A stretch of 64,000 nucleotides of DNA. Origin: an uncultured Alistipes sp. Its GTDB lineage: Bacteria > Bacteroidota > Bacteroidia > Bacteroidales > Rikenellaceae. Each line of letters begins with the position of its first letter. Within the stretch, counting starts at the first letter, position 1. Positions 16,630 through 25,262 of this stretch are shown piece after piece. The translations under genes and the position numbers were made by a program. The notes under the pieces were generated by a model. That model had not been told where the DNA came from, ran no database searches, and saw only the letters and a program-made list of their open reading frames with translations. The DNA is taken from positions 62,001-126,000 of the forward strand of contig CANQDE010000005.1 of the NCBI GenBank assembly GCA_947591475.1. Reading direction: 5' to 3'.

Positions 16630-16824
16630 GGCAATTACATACGATTTTACACAACGGTATTTCCAAGCCGTATCACCTTGCGAGTTTCGACCTAAGCCCC
16701 CGCCTTGGCGGGGGTTTGGGGGTGGGTCAAATTTGTAAACGCGGCTTCGCCGCGAGCGACACGACCGACGGCAATGTGAATACATTCGCCAACTCGATTC
16801 GGTAAAAAATTGTATATAGTTACC
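16630..16824. mobile_element. MITE-like interspersed element, copy A
   Basis: A 195-bp non-coding element. Its ends are imperfect inverted repeats (left GGCAATTACATACGATTTT; right end reads GGTAACTATATACAATTTT on the other strand). Inside are the palindrome CCCCCGCCTTGGCGGGGG, the tract GGGTGGGTCAAAT, and the palindrome CGCGGCTTCGCCGCG. Related copies are at 17413, 36397, 53465 and 59468. No transposase is encoded. Confidence 0.7.
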
Positions 16825-16830
16825 AGAAAC

Positions 16831-16866
16831 AAAAAGAGGTCTCTCTTAATAAGAGGCCTCTTTTTT
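16831..16866 (-). terminator. Terminator of tRNA-Gln
   Basis: An 11-bp stem (16834-16844 with 16852-16862, one wobble). A and T runs on both sides allow it to work on either strand; on the minus strand it follows the tRNA directly. Confidence 0.8.
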
Positions 16867-16870
16867 GCTG

Positions 16871-16941
16871 TTGAGCTGCCGGGATTCGAACCCAGAACGA
16901 CAGAACCAAAATCTGCTGTGTTACCATTACACCACAGCTCA
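16871..16941 (-). tRNA. tRNA-Gln (UUG)
   Basis: A full cloverleaf on the minus strand: acceptor TGAGCTG/CAGCTCA, anticodon loop TTTTGGT with anticodon TTG, T-loop TTCGAAT and discriminator A. The 3' CCA is not encoded. It has its own promoter and terminator. Confidence 0.95.
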
Positions 16942-16963
16942 AACAATCGCTCGAAAGCTGCGG

Positions 16964-16994
16964 CAAAGATAACAAAAAAAAAAGCAATCTGCAA
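16964..16994 (-). promoter_or_regulatory. Promoter of tRNA-Gln
   Basis: Minus-strand TTG (16992-16994), a 20-bp spacer and TATCTTTG (16964-16971), with the mature tRNA beginning at 16941. Confidence 0.75.
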
Positions 16995-17014
16995 TTTCGG
17001 CGACAGAAAAACCG

Positions 17015-17392
17015 TCAAATCTTCGACAGAAAACGCACCCGATCGACCACATAGCGGACATGCGTGCCTTCGCCGATCATTCCCGCTTCATCGCGCGCAC
17101 CGACTTGGAACGTCAATTTCCGACCCGCGACCTCCGTCAATACGGCCGTCGCTGTAATGCGGGCTCCTATACCCGACGGTTTGATGTGCGACACGTTCAT
17201 CTCCGCACCGACCGTCGTCGCCTCCTCGGGCAGCGCCTTCGAAACCGCCTGCATAGCAGCCTGTTCCATCAACGCCACCATTGCTGGCGTGGCGAACACC
17301 GGCAAATCGCCCGAGCCCATCGAAGCGGCTGTGTTCTCGACCTTTACCACCGTCGTACTGCTGGCGGACAGACCCGCAACCAACTTTTCCAT
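17015..17392 (-). CDS. Hotdog-fold thioesterase (FlK-like)
   Basis: A 125-residue hotdog thioesterase resembling fluoroacetyl-CoA thioesterase-type proteins. The family's Thr/Glu and His positions appear in FATPAMVALMEQAA and VSHIKPSG. It probably hydrolyses a small acyl-CoA, but the substrate is not readable. It lies between the tRNA-Gln promoter and MITE-like copy B. Confidence 0.85.
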   Translation of the reverse strand: MEKLVAGLSASSTTVVKVENTAASMGSGDLPVFATPAMVALMEQAAMQAVSKALPEEATTVGAEMNVSHIKPSGIGARITATAVLTEVAGRKLTFQVGARDEAGMIGEGTHVRYVVDRVRFLSKI

Positions 17393-17412
17393 AACTTACT
17401 TTCCGATAAAAT

Positions 17413-17590
17413 GGCAGTTAGATACAAATTCACACCGACGGCAATCCAAAGCCGTACCGCCTTGCGGACTCCGACCTAAGCCCCCGCAAAGGCGGGGGTT
17501 TAGGGGTGGGTCAAATCTATAAACGCGGCTTTGCCGCGAGCGGTACGCCATTCACCAACTCGATTCGGTGGAAAGTTGTACAAAGTTGCC
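17413..17590. mobile_element. MITE-like interspersed element, copy B
   Basis: A 178-bp element in the same orientation as copy A. Ends GGCAGTTAGATACAAATTC and, on the other strand, GGCAACTTTGTACAACTTT are imperfect inverted repeats. It contains CCCCCGCAAAGGCGGGGG, GGGTGGGTCAAAT and CGCGGCTTTGCCGCG. It ends 6 bp from the 3' end of the phosphatase-family gene. Confidence 0.7.
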
Positions 17591-17596
17591 TAAAAG

Positions 17597-18631
17597 TTAC
17601 TTCCCAATGCATATATAAACAGGCAAGTGATCGCTGAACCCGCCCTGATACTCTTTGCCTTCGAACGTGCGCAACGGATAGCCCCGATAGGCACCTTCCG
17701 ACTGCAACAAATAGGCCGGTTCGACGATTCGTCCCCAATACAGGGAATCGGCATCCGGCAACAAACGCAATCCGCCCGAAGAACCCGTTGCTAAATTCGC
17801 CGATACCACGATATGGTCGAACAGATTCCAGACCCCGTTATAAGCCAATGTTCCGGAACCGGCCCGAAAAATCGCAGCGAACGGGTTGAAAAGATCGCCT
17901 TCCTGCAATTCGTCCATCGACAGGCGCGTTTGTAATCCATCGACCAGACTTCGGTCGATCGGATCATCGTTGAAATCGCCCATCACAACGATTTTCGCAG
18001 CCGGACGGGCGTTCCGTACCGAATCGACGATCCGACGGATTTGCTCCCCCACTGCCACCCGTTTGAATTCGGATGCCTCCTGTCCGCCCAACCGCGAAGG
18101 CCAATGCGAAACGAGGAAGAAAAACGGTTCTTCGTCGATCGTACCCCACATCGTGAGTATATCACGGGTCTTGAAATGAGGAAGTTGCGGAATATTCGCC
18201 CGTATCGGAGCCGCGCCCTCGAACCGAAACCGGTCGGAACGATACAGAAACGCGACATCGATGCCCCGTTCATCGGGCGAATCGAAATGCACGATCCGAT
18301 AATCGGCCGGAGCGAGTTTCTCCGTTGCCGCAATATCCTCCACCACCCCACGATTTTCGACCTCCGCGACACCGATGACGATCGGGAAATCGTCATCCAA
18401 TGCCGCTATATCCGAAAATACACGTTCGACATTCGACAACTTTCGGGCATACCTTTCCGCATTCCACTTTCTGGCGCCGTCGGGTGTAAATTCATCGTCT
18501 TGCACCCGCGGATCATCGATCGTATCGAAAAAGTTCTCCAGATTGTAGAACACGACCTTGTAGGGTTTCTGCGCGAAGCCCACAAAGAGAGCCGCCGCCA
18601 GCACCCCTGTAAAAATCCATCGTCTGTTCAT
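17597..18631 (-). CDS. Secreted endonuclease/exonuclease/phosphatase family protein
   Basis: A 344-residue EEP-fold metal-dependent hydrolase with an N-terminal signal peptide (IFTGVLAAALFVGFAQ). Motifs: FYNLENFFDT, GVAEVEN (catalytic Glu), RGIDVAFLYRS, LVSHWPSR, VMGDFNDDP, and the C-terminal SDHLPVY catalytic His. Such proteins may cut nucleic acids or phospholipid/phosphoinositide substrates; I cannot tell which. It is the last gene of a unit with the nuclease and BACON lipoprotein upstream. Confidence 0.88.
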   Translation of the reverse strand: MNRRWIFTGVLAAALFVGFAQKPYKVVFYNLENFFDTIDDPRVQDDEFTPDGARKWNAERYARKLSNVERVFSDIAALDDDFPIVIGVAEVENRGVVEDIAATEKLAPADYRIVHFDSPDERGIDVAFLYRSDRFRFEGAAPIRANIPQLPHFKTRDILTMWGTIDEEPFFFLVSHWPSRLGGQEASEFKRVAVGEQIRRIVDSVRNARPAAKIVVMGDFNDDPIDRSLVDGLQTRLSMDELQEGDLFNPFAAIFRAGSGTLAYNGVWNLFDHIVVSANLATGSSGGLRLLPDADSLYWGRIVEPAYLLQSEGAYRGYPLRTFEGKEYQGGFSDHLPVYICIGK

Positions 18632-18641
18632 ATCATCAAAC

Positions 18642-19586
18642 TCACAAGCCGCTCCACGCAGCGGCGTTTTTCTGTTGTTTCACCGCCTCGGGAAGCGTAG
18701 GAAAGAAGGTGAAACCGGTCAGACTTTCGATTTCAGCAACGCTCTTGACCCAATCTCTCGCTTCGCCCTGACCTTTGTCATTCGCCACCCAAAAGCCGAT
18801 GGCTTTCAGCTGTTCGGGCTTGTAGTCGCCCAACAAGTCCCCCGTATGACGAATGTTTCCGGTTGTCGTTCGCACTACCACCTTGAAATAATGGTCGGGA
18901 ATCGGACAGCTATTGCCCGATTTGTCGGTCGTCGTCCGATTATTGTCCGCACTCCAATAAGCACCCGTTACGACATAGAGCGTATCGGAGCAAACCCAAT
19001 CGCGCACCTTTTGTTCCAACCGGCCCCACGCTTGTTGATTCAGATTGCTCGCCTGCGGCGTGGAATTGGAGGCATAGAACGTCTGATAGCACATACCGCC
19101 TGGCGTCAGATCGGCATTCCGATCGGCATTGGGAATCTGGTGTCCGCGGTCATAAGCACCATTGTAGCTGCCTTTCGCCAGATCAGCCTGCCATGTCGAC
19201 GAAAGTTCCGGATCATAGGCCCACTTGTCCGGTCGGCCCTTACCGAGATGCACCTCATGCAACGGATAAGCAACCCACCAAGCGCCGCGTTTCGTCGCAT
19301 CGAAACACATCGTATAATTCCGACCTCTGACCTTCTGCCCCACCGATTCGTTTTCGACCATGCAATAATGGGTTACATAATGATAATTATCATTTTCAAC
19401 GTATACGGGCACTTCGGGCCACGCCGCATACTTCGACGTCTGAACAGCAGGTTCTTGCGGAACATCGGGGGCGGATGGTGTCGTGTCCTCTTTCCCGCAG
19501 CCGGCCATACAAGCCATCATCACCACACCCACAAAAAAGCGATGCAGATTCAAATAAGTCTGGAATAACAGTATCGAAAAAAACAT
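18642..19586 (-). CDS. DNA/RNA non-specific endonuclease, lipoprotein
   Basis: A 314-residue beta-beta-alpha-metal nuclease of the NucA/Serratia type. The active-site motif is DRGHQIPNADR (about residues 148-158), with metal-site Asn in YASNSTPQASNLNQ. An N-terminal hydrophobic segment ends in the lipobox MAGC, so it is predicted to be envelope-anchored. Genes on both sides also encode exported proteins, suggesting an extracellular nucleic-acid scavenging unit (inference). Confidence 0.92.
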   Translation of the reverse strand: MFFSILLFQTYLNLHRFFVGVVMMACMAGCGKEDTTPSAPDVPQEPAVQTSKYAAWPEVPVYVENDNYHYVTHYCMVENESVGQKVRGRNYTMCFDATKRGAWWVAYPLHEVHLGKGRPDKWAYDPELSSTWQADLAKGSYNGAYDRGHQIPNADRNADLTPGGMCYQTFYASNSTPQASNLNQQAWGRLEQKVRDWVCSDTLYVVTGAYWSADNNRTTTDKSGNSCPIPDHYFKVVVRTTTGNIRHTGDLLGDYKPEQLKAIGFWVANDKGQGEARDWVKSVAEIESLTGFTFFPTLPEAVKQQKNAAAWSGL

Positions 19587-19611
19587 TAAAAGTTAATTAT
19601 CGGTTCCTCGC

Positions 19612-21186
19612 CTACTTCCAGCCCGTCCACTCGATGTGGAAAATCGTGTAACGATCCTTGTCTTGGGCCTGTTTCGACGGACAGTTATTCGTAAATACGA
19701 TTCGGAATCGCCCCGAAACAAGGGCTTCTCCGGTAAATGTATACTTCTTGAATTTTTCCGCTGTCCTTTCCACACGGAAAGTCCTCACGGCAATACCGTT
19801 TTGCAGAATTTCCACCGTGAAATCAATCTGCCGGTCGCCCGCATCGGTAATTCCGTAATTGAACGACAGCTTACCGCAACCACCCGCTATTTCAGGCGAA
19901 ACGATTCGGCCGACACCCGTCGTTTTTCCGTTCATCGCCAGCCCCTTGACGCTGGGTCGCGGCCCGAGAAGCGTCGGATAGGTCGGATCGGAATCGGTTC
20001 CGCCGCCGGAATAGACCGCACAATACTCGCCGTGCCATCCGGCATGCGTAGGGCCGACCCGATCCTTGAACAAGGATTCGGGGGTCAAATGCGTAAAATC
20101 ATCGGCACCTCCGCCCCTCGCAGAAGCATCCGAATCATCTCCGGCCGGCGGTGCCGCATTCCCTCCACCACCAGAACTCGAACCGTTGCCAGAACCATTT
20201 CCGTTGTCCGGAACAGCAGCACCGCCGCCACCGCCCGAATTATCGGCTCCGCCTTGTGTGCCTGTATCTCCGTTATTGTCCTTGTCGTCATCCTCCTTGT
20301 CTCCGTTCGAATCGGCCATCCGTTTCACCTGTGTCAACGGCACGGACAAACTGTTACCGCCTTTGACCGAAACAACCAACGATGCCGTGTAATCGGCATC
20401 GGATTCGTTGACGCCGACATTGCTGACGTTGACACGAACGACCTTTTCCTCGTGAACCGTAGACTGCACTTCGAAACGATCGGCATAGGCTCCCTCAATG
20501 GAAGCATCCAATATATGGCCATCGAAATCAGCGATATAGGCTACGACCTGTTTCGTCTGTCCGCGATCGTCCGCATACCACCACAGGACGGTCGGGTCTA
20601 CCGCTACGATGCGGGGCACCGCAGGTGCATCGGGATCCGGATTCGGTTTCTGATCGGGATCGTCCTTCGAATCGCCCGAATCAGACGGCTCGTCGTTCGG
20701 AGCATCCGGATTCGAAGGACTCGACAGATTGTCATCCGGCGTATTCGGGTCGGATGGATCGGATTCGACGGGCTCCGTGCCTTGCTGAACCGTTACGGAT
20801 TGCGTCAAAGCAGAACTGCCGTCCGTACTTTGGGCCGTAAAGACCAAATCGGCAGCATGATACATACTGTCAATGTAGAGTTGGAACGACACGGTATCAA
20901 GCCCCTTGCCCGAAACATCCGAAGCCTCCAACCAATCCGCCCCATCCGGAATATCCAATTGCCACGCACAATTCGTTTTGACAATGAACCCTTTTCCGTT
21001 CAAAGCATTGCCGGCGGAATCGAAACTCAACATCGCAGGCGAGACCTCCAAATAAGGCTCGGCCACTTCCGGTACAGGCACCGGCGTCGGAATCGGTTCG
21101 GGTTCGGGTTCCGGCACCGAACCCGAATCTGCACATGCGAAAGAGATACATGCAGCACAAACGACGAACAGCAACCGCAGATTCAT
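19612..21186 (-). CDS. BACON-domain lipoprotein with long low-complexity linkers
   Basis: A 524-residue surface lipoprotein. The ATG at 21186 gives a signal peptide with lipobox SFAC; a GTG three codons upstream is less likely. An Asp/Glu/Pro linker is followed by a BACON-like domain (about 45-145), a long Pro/Asp/Asn-rich stretch, a second Ig/BACON-like domain (about 190-290), a Gly/Asn/Asp linker (about 295-355) and a C-terminal beta-sandwich-like domain (about 360-524, GRFRIVFTNNCPSK). No catalytic motif is recognised. It lies 25 bp upstream of the nuclease gene; adhesion or a nuclease partner are guesses. Confidence 0.75.
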   Translation of the reverse strand: MNLRLLFVVCAACISFACADSGSVPEPEPEPIPTPVPVPEVAEPYLEVSPAMLSFDSAGNALNGKGFIVKTNCAWQLDIPDGADWLEASDVSGKGLDTVSFQLYIDSMYHAADLVFTAQSTDGSSALTQSVTVQQGTEPVESDPSDPNTPDDNLSSPSNPDAPNDEPSDSGDSKDDPDQKPNPDPDAPAVPRIVAVDPTVLWWYADDRGQTKQVVAYIADFDGHILDASIEGAYADRFEVQSTVHEEKVVRVNVSNVGVNESDADYTASLVVSVKGGNSLSVPLTQVKRMADSNGDKEDDDKDNNGDTGTQGGADNSGGGGGAAVPDNGNGSGNGSSSGGGGNAAPPAGDDSDASARGGGADDFTHLTPESLFKDRVGPTHAGWHGEYCAVYSGGGTDSDPTYPTLLGPRPSVKGLAMNGKTTGVGRIVSPEIAGGCGKLSFNYGITDAGDRQIDFTVEILQNGIAVRTFRVERTAEKFKKYTFTGEALVSGRFRIVFTNNCPSKQAQDKDRYTIFHIEWTGWK

Positions 21187-21238
21187 TCTTAACACACGAA
21201 AAAAAGGTCTCTTCTATTCAGGGGCGTCGTCCGTTCGT

Positions 21239-21703
21239 TCAGCGGATTCGGTCGGATTCGCGGATCAACAATTCGTCCTTGAAAATCGCCTTGGCCGCCA
21301 AATAGGCAAAAAGCAAACCGACGATCGGCAAAACGATGGCCGGTTTGAACCCTTGCGCATGGAACGCCAAATTGGAGAACGCCCGACGCGCCAAATAATA
21401 GTAAACGCCCTCCATCGCCAAACAGCCCAACAGCAACACCATTTCGACACAACACAACCGGATTTGCAGCATCCGGTTCCGATAGAAGAAAATCGTTACC
21501 AAAGGCAACACCAACGCCGCAACCAGCAAGATACCCAGATAGACGGTTGTATGCACCGGTTCGCCTTTGGCCATCTCCAACGCAAACGCATGCAATTCGA
21601 ACGCTCCCGCCTCACCGGCAAACCAAGCCAGCGGAGCGAACAACATGACGGCGATCAAGGCCGAAATCAAGAACAGATAGAGGGTTTGAATACGTTGTAT
21701 CAT
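21239..21703 (-). CDS. DUF4293 family membrane protein
   Basis: A 154-residue protein with four predicted transmembrane helices, starting MIQRIQTLYLFL as DUF4293 proteins do. Function unknown. It follows the glycosyltransferase gene by 2 bp. Confidence 0.85.
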   Translation of the reverse strand: MIQRIQTLYLFLISALIAVMLFAPLAWFAGEAGAFELHAFALEMAKGEPVHTTVYLGILLVAALVLPLVTIFFYRNRMLQIRLCCVEMVLLLGCLAMEGVYYYLARRAFSNLAFHAQGFKPAIVLPIVGLLFAYLAAKAIFKDELLIRESDRIR

Positions 21704-21705
21704 CG

Positions 21706-22677
21706 CTATAAGTTTTTATCGATCAGATATTTATTGCGATCCGTAGAGTTCCGGTTAATCAACTCGCCCAAGAACCCCGCCAGAAACAGTTGCACTCCGA
21801 GAATCGCCGCAACCAAAGCCAAATAAAAGAGCGGTTGCTCGGTTACGGAGCGCAACGGCATATCGTGCATCTGCTTCCAGAGTTTCGTCCCGATAATCCA
21901 CACGGCAGTACCTCCTCCGAAGAGGAACATCAAGGTTCCCAGTCCGCCGAAAAAATACATCGGCGACCGGCCGAAATACGACATGAAAAGAACCGATATC
22001 AAATCCAGATAACCTTTCAGCATCCGTTCGAGGCCGAATTTCGAATGACCGTATTTGCGGGCATGGTGATCGACCACCTTTTCGCCGATACGCCGGAATC
22101 CCGCCTTACGGGCCATTATCGGGATAAAACGGTGCATTTCGCCATATACCTCGATGGATTTCACCACTTTACGCCGATAGGCTTTCAGTCCGCAGTTGAA
22201 ATCATGCAACCGGATGCCCGATGCACGGCGCGCCGTCCAGTTGAAGAATTTGCTCGGCCAGCGTTTGCCGATCGGATCGCAACGATGTTTTTTCCATCCG
22301 GAGACCAAATCGTAGCCCTCTTCGACAATCATGCGCCGCAGCTCGGGAATCTCATCGGGCGAATCCTGTAAATCGGCATCCATCGTGATGACCACCTCGC
22401 CCTGCGCCGCCGCGAATCCGCAATAGAGCGCGGCCGATTTACCGTAGTTGCGGGCGAAGCCGACCGCCTGAATCGCGGGGAACTGCTCTTTCAGACGTTC
22501 GATGACCCCCCACGAACCGTCGTCGGAACCGTCATCGACAAAAATCAATTCATACGAAAACCCGTGCGTCCGCATCACGCAGTCGATCCATGCAGCGAGT
22601 TCCGGCAACGACTCCTCCTCGTCGAAAAGCGGTACAACGACCGATATATCCAATCGAGCATCGTCCATACCCGTCAT
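21706..22677 (-). CDS. GT2 polyprenyl-phosphate glycosyltransferase (GtrB/DPM-like)
   Basis: A 323-residue GT-A glycosyltransferase: VVVPLFDEEESLPEL, FVDDGSDDGS, MDADLQDSPDEI and the later NCGLKAYRR, with two C-terminal transmembrane helices (about 235-260 and 270-295). It should transfer a sugar to undecaprenyl phosphate on the inner membrane face. It overlaps the DUF4199 gene (ATGA). A GtrA-type flippase is encoded far away at 43657. Confidence 0.9.
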   Translation of the reverse strand: MTGMDDARLDISVVVPLFDEEESLPELAAWIDCVMRTHGFSYELIFVDDGSDDGSWGVIERLKEQFPAIQAVGFARNYGKSAALYCGFAAAQGEVVITMDADLQDSPDEIPELRRMIVEEGYDLVSGWKKHRCDPIGKRWPSKFFNWTARRASGIRLHDFNCGLKAYRRKVVKSIEVYGEMHRFIPIMARKAGFRRIGEKVVDHHARKYGHSKFGLERMLKGYLDLISVLFMSYFGRSPMYFFGGLGTLMFLFGGGTAVWIIGTKLWKQMHDMPLRSVTEQPLFYLALVAAILGVQLFLAGFLGELINRNSTDRNKYLIDKNL

Positions 22678-23273
22678 TCAGCTACACCGTCATTGGAGCC
22701 GTTCGCGTTATCGAACGGTTTGGGTGCACGGGCTGCAATCGCCGCGATAATCAATCCGAAAATCGCACCGAAAAGCAACGCCGAAAACAATCCGCTCCAA
22801 ACGCTCTGCAACACCGAAGGCACAGGAGCCATACGCAGCTGTTCGAACGACTGGGCAACCATTCCTTCGACCGAAGCCGGCATCTGCGAACCGCTTTTCG
22901 AAAGCAAATCGGTCATGGCCGCAATCGTCCGTTCGACATAATTCGAATAACCGACGATCAGATGCAGATAAACCGCCTGCACCACACCGACGATCACGCC
23001 GGCAAAGCACGAAACGGCCATCACACTGCCATACCCCTGACCGAATGTGAAGCCCTCGTCCGCGCCGTACAAAGCCGAACGCTTCCGCACGAAGCGGAGC
23101 AACAACCAGAAGTGCAACACCACAACAGCAATCCACTCCAACATCATCAAATAATAAAGGCCCATCCGGCCCGAGGTCGTCATCCAGTTCTCCAACACAA
23201 ACGAGAGCGACAACAATCCGCCTACGAGTGCACCCCATTGGGCCGCTTCGTTCCAAAAAGTTTTACGTTCCAT
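22674..23273 (-). CDS. DUF4199 family membrane protein
   Basis: A 199-residue protein with four transmembrane helices and the layout of DUF4199 (FTFGQGYGSVMAVSCFAGVI). Function unknown. It sits between the Sua5-like gene and the glycosyltransferase, in a tight unit. Confidence 0.85.
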   Translation of the reverse strand: MERKTFWNEAAQWGALVGGLLSLSFVLENWMTTSGRMGLYYLMMLEWIAVVVLHFWLLLRFVRKRSALYGADEGFTFGQGYGSVMAVSCFAGVIVGVVQAVYLHLIVGYSNYVERTIAAMTDLLSKSGSQMPASVEGMVAQSFEQLRMAPVPSVLQSVWSGLFSALLFGAIFGLIIAAIAARAPKPFDNANGSNDGVAE

Positions 23274-23286
23274 AATATCTTAATTT

Positions 23287-23877
23287 TCATTGTAATTCGC
23301 CTTTGCCTTCGCGCACGACCACCGGTTCCTCGCCGGTCAAATCGACCACCGTAGTAGGCATAACATCGCCCCTTCCGCCGTCGACCACCCACGCCAAAGT
23401 CTTTCCATAACGTTCGTCGATCAATTCGGGATCGGTCGTATATTCCGTTTCATCATCTTTGACCGAGACCGTCAGCATCGGACAACCCAGCGTCGCAACG
23501 ATTGCCCGCGGAATCGCATTCGCAGGAATCCGCACCCCGATGATACGACGCTTTGCCAACGCCTTATCGGGCAGATGCGACAAAGCCGGAAGCAAGAAGG
23601 TGAACGGCCCCGGCAAGTTGCGTTTGAGTATGCGGAACGCGGCGTTATCCACTCGGCAATACGCGGCGACCTGCGCCAGACTGTCGAACATAGCGGTCAA
23701 CTCCCCCTCGCCTTTCATCCGTCGCAACTGTTCGATAGCCCGCGCCGCATGCAGCGAGCAACCCACGGCATATACGCTGTCGGTCGGATAGGCAATCAAT
23801 TCGCCGCGCTCCAATGCCCCGACAATCCGTTGCAACTCCCGTTCCGATGGGTTCTTCTCGTACAGCTTGACCAGCAT
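23287..23877 (-). CDS. Sua5/YciO/YrdC family protein (threonylcarbamoyl-AMP synthase-like)
   Basis: A 196-residue YrdC-fold protein with AYPTDSVYAVGCS, PGPFTFLLPA and GVRIPAN motifs. The family makes threonylcarbamoyl-AMP for tRNA t6A; this one reads closest to the YciO branch, whose exact role is debated. TsaD, the other key t6A enzyme, is at 34600. The 13-bp gap suggests cotranscription with the downstream DUF4199 gene. Confidence 0.85.
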   Translation of the reverse strand: MLVKLYEKNPSERELQRIVGALERGELIAYPTDSVYAVGCSLHAARAIEQLRRMKGEGELTAMFDSLAQVAAYCRVDNAAFRILKRNLPGPFTFLLPALSHLPDKALAKRRIIGVRIPANAIPRAIVATLGCPMLTVSVKDDETEYTTDPELIDERYGKTLAWVVDGGRGDVMPTTVVDLTGEEPVVVREGKGELQ

Positions 23878-23909
23878 GATGCAAAAATACTAAAACCTCG
23901 GCGCGAAGC

Positions 23910-23917
23910 CAAAGATA
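23910..23917 (-). promoter_or_regulatory. -7 box TATCTTTG for the Sua5-like unit
   Basis: Minus-strand match to TAnnTTTG giving a leader of about 26 nt. A second weaker box TATTTTTG lies at 23882-23889, almost on the start codon. Confidence 0.5.
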
Positions 23918-23969
23918 CGAAGAAAACAGGAAAAACGAGCAATCGCAACGGAATAATTCCGCCTTCGAA

Positions 23970-25247
23970 TCAAGGAAGAGCGGCCTTTTTCAGTTTGTCG
24001 ACCGCATGTTCCAACGATTCCGTCGGCAGGATGATATTATACCCCTTCCAATAGTCCGCATCGCCGTATTCATCGACCATATCGCTGAAAATCTGGTCGG
24101 AACGGAAGGCCTCCTTGCGACCGATCGGCTCAATCGGAGCCTCGTCGCGATCGACTGCCACCATCTCGGTATGTGTCGTATAAACCGAGGTGAAAAGCCG
24201 TTTGCGCCAATCGCATTTCGCTCGCAGGACATATTGAATATAGTTCAGGCAACTCCGCTCACCCTGCTGCCTGTATCCGACGACAAAAGCGATTTTTTGA
24301 GGATTGAAGCGCAAGCCCGCCGGTTTCTTTTGCAGGACAGAACGCACGGCCAACTCCTTGTCGGTCAAATCCATCTCGAATTCTGCCCGCACGAAGGCCA
24401 ACCGTTCCCGATCGATGTAAAGCCGGCCCGCAAAAAGCGGATAGCGTGTTTTTTTCTGCGGACGGAAAGCGATGACGTACTGCATCCGGCCGTCGATTTC
24501 GGTCGTGCCCTCCATTTCGAACCGATAATCATCCAAATAGTCCGGATCGAGCAGCGCATCCGGATTCTTGGCTATATCCATGAGCAAAGCCAGATTCGGG
24601 CCGCCCGCCATCTTCACCGACAACGTATCCCGTCGGCGCTGGCTCATCAACTGCCGCCCCTTGAGTACCTTCACCCGATCGCCATATATCGCACGATTCG
24701 CATAGGAGGTTTTGAAAAGTTCCATCACCGCCTCCGAAACGCCGATATAGCGGCGGCCCTTCTGCACGGTCTCGCGATAAAACAGCGTCAGCATATTCGC
24801 TTCCGCCGGATAATTCCGTGCGACCTTGTCGACCGCCTCCGAAACGATCCGGCGCGGATCCGCACCATAAACCACCACATCCGACAGCACCGTTTCGACC
24901 GGTTCCAACCAGACGGTCAACGCATTGCCGACCTCGGCCGGATAGAGATAACCCGAAGCATAACCGATATGCGAGAACTTCACGCGTCGGAAATCGGAGG
25001 TCGGGAAACGCAATTCGAACATGCCTTCGGCGTTGCTCACCGTGCCGATATTCGTTCCCTCGAGCGTGATATTGACGTTCGAAAGACGTCGGCGGCTCTG
25101 CCGGTCTTTCACCACACCATGAATGACCGTCTCGGTCTCCGAACTCGGAGCTTCGAACAAAGCGGACGGTTTTGCCGTCGCATGTCCTCCCTCGAAAAGT
25201 CCGAACATACCGACGATCAGCAATGCGAGTTTCAAGTTGGTTTTCAT
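23970..25247 (-). CDS. Exported carboxypeptidase-regulatory-like domain protein
   Basis: A 425-residue envelope protein with a signal peptide, then a CarboxypepD-reg-like beta-sandwich (about 40-120, IHGVVKDRQSRRRLSNVNI... ending near residue 120), the plug-like domain seen at the start of many Bacteroidetes outer-membrane proteins. The rest is a soluble mixed domain (YRETVQKGRRYIGVSEAVME) of unknown role, with no barrel I can see. The ATG at 25247 is preceded by GGAGG, one of the few SD-like sites here; an ATG 15 nt upstream is possible. It is the last gene of a long operon. Confidence 0.75.
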   Translation of the reverse strand: MKTNLKLALLIVGMFGLFEGGHATAKPSALFEAPSSETETVIHGVVKDRQSRRRLSNVNITLEGTNIGTVSNAEGMFELRFPTSDFRRVKFSHIGYASGYLYPAEVGNALTVWLEPVETVLSDVVVYGADPRRIVSEAVDKVARNYPAEANMLTLFYRETVQKGRRYIGVSEAVMELFKTSYANRAIYGDRVKVLKGRQLMSQRRRDTLSVKMAGGPNLALLMDIAKNPDALLDPDYLDDYRFEMEGTTEIDGRMQYVIAFRPQKKTRYPLFAGRLYIDRERLAFVRAEFEMDLTDKELAVRSVLQKKPAGLRFNPQKIAFVVGYRQQGERSCLNYIQYVLRAKCDWRKRLFTSVYTTHTEMVAVDRDEAPIEPIGRKEAFRSDQIFSDMVDEYGDADYWKGYNIILPTESLEHAVDKLKKAALP

Positions 25248-25262
25248 AGGCGGATCCTCCAT

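Noticed and set aside
19612..21192. Long plus-strand ORF opposite the BACON lipoprotein
   Set aside because: It is the antisense shadow of the Asp/Asn/Pro-rich coding strand and gives an Arg/Ile-rich translation.
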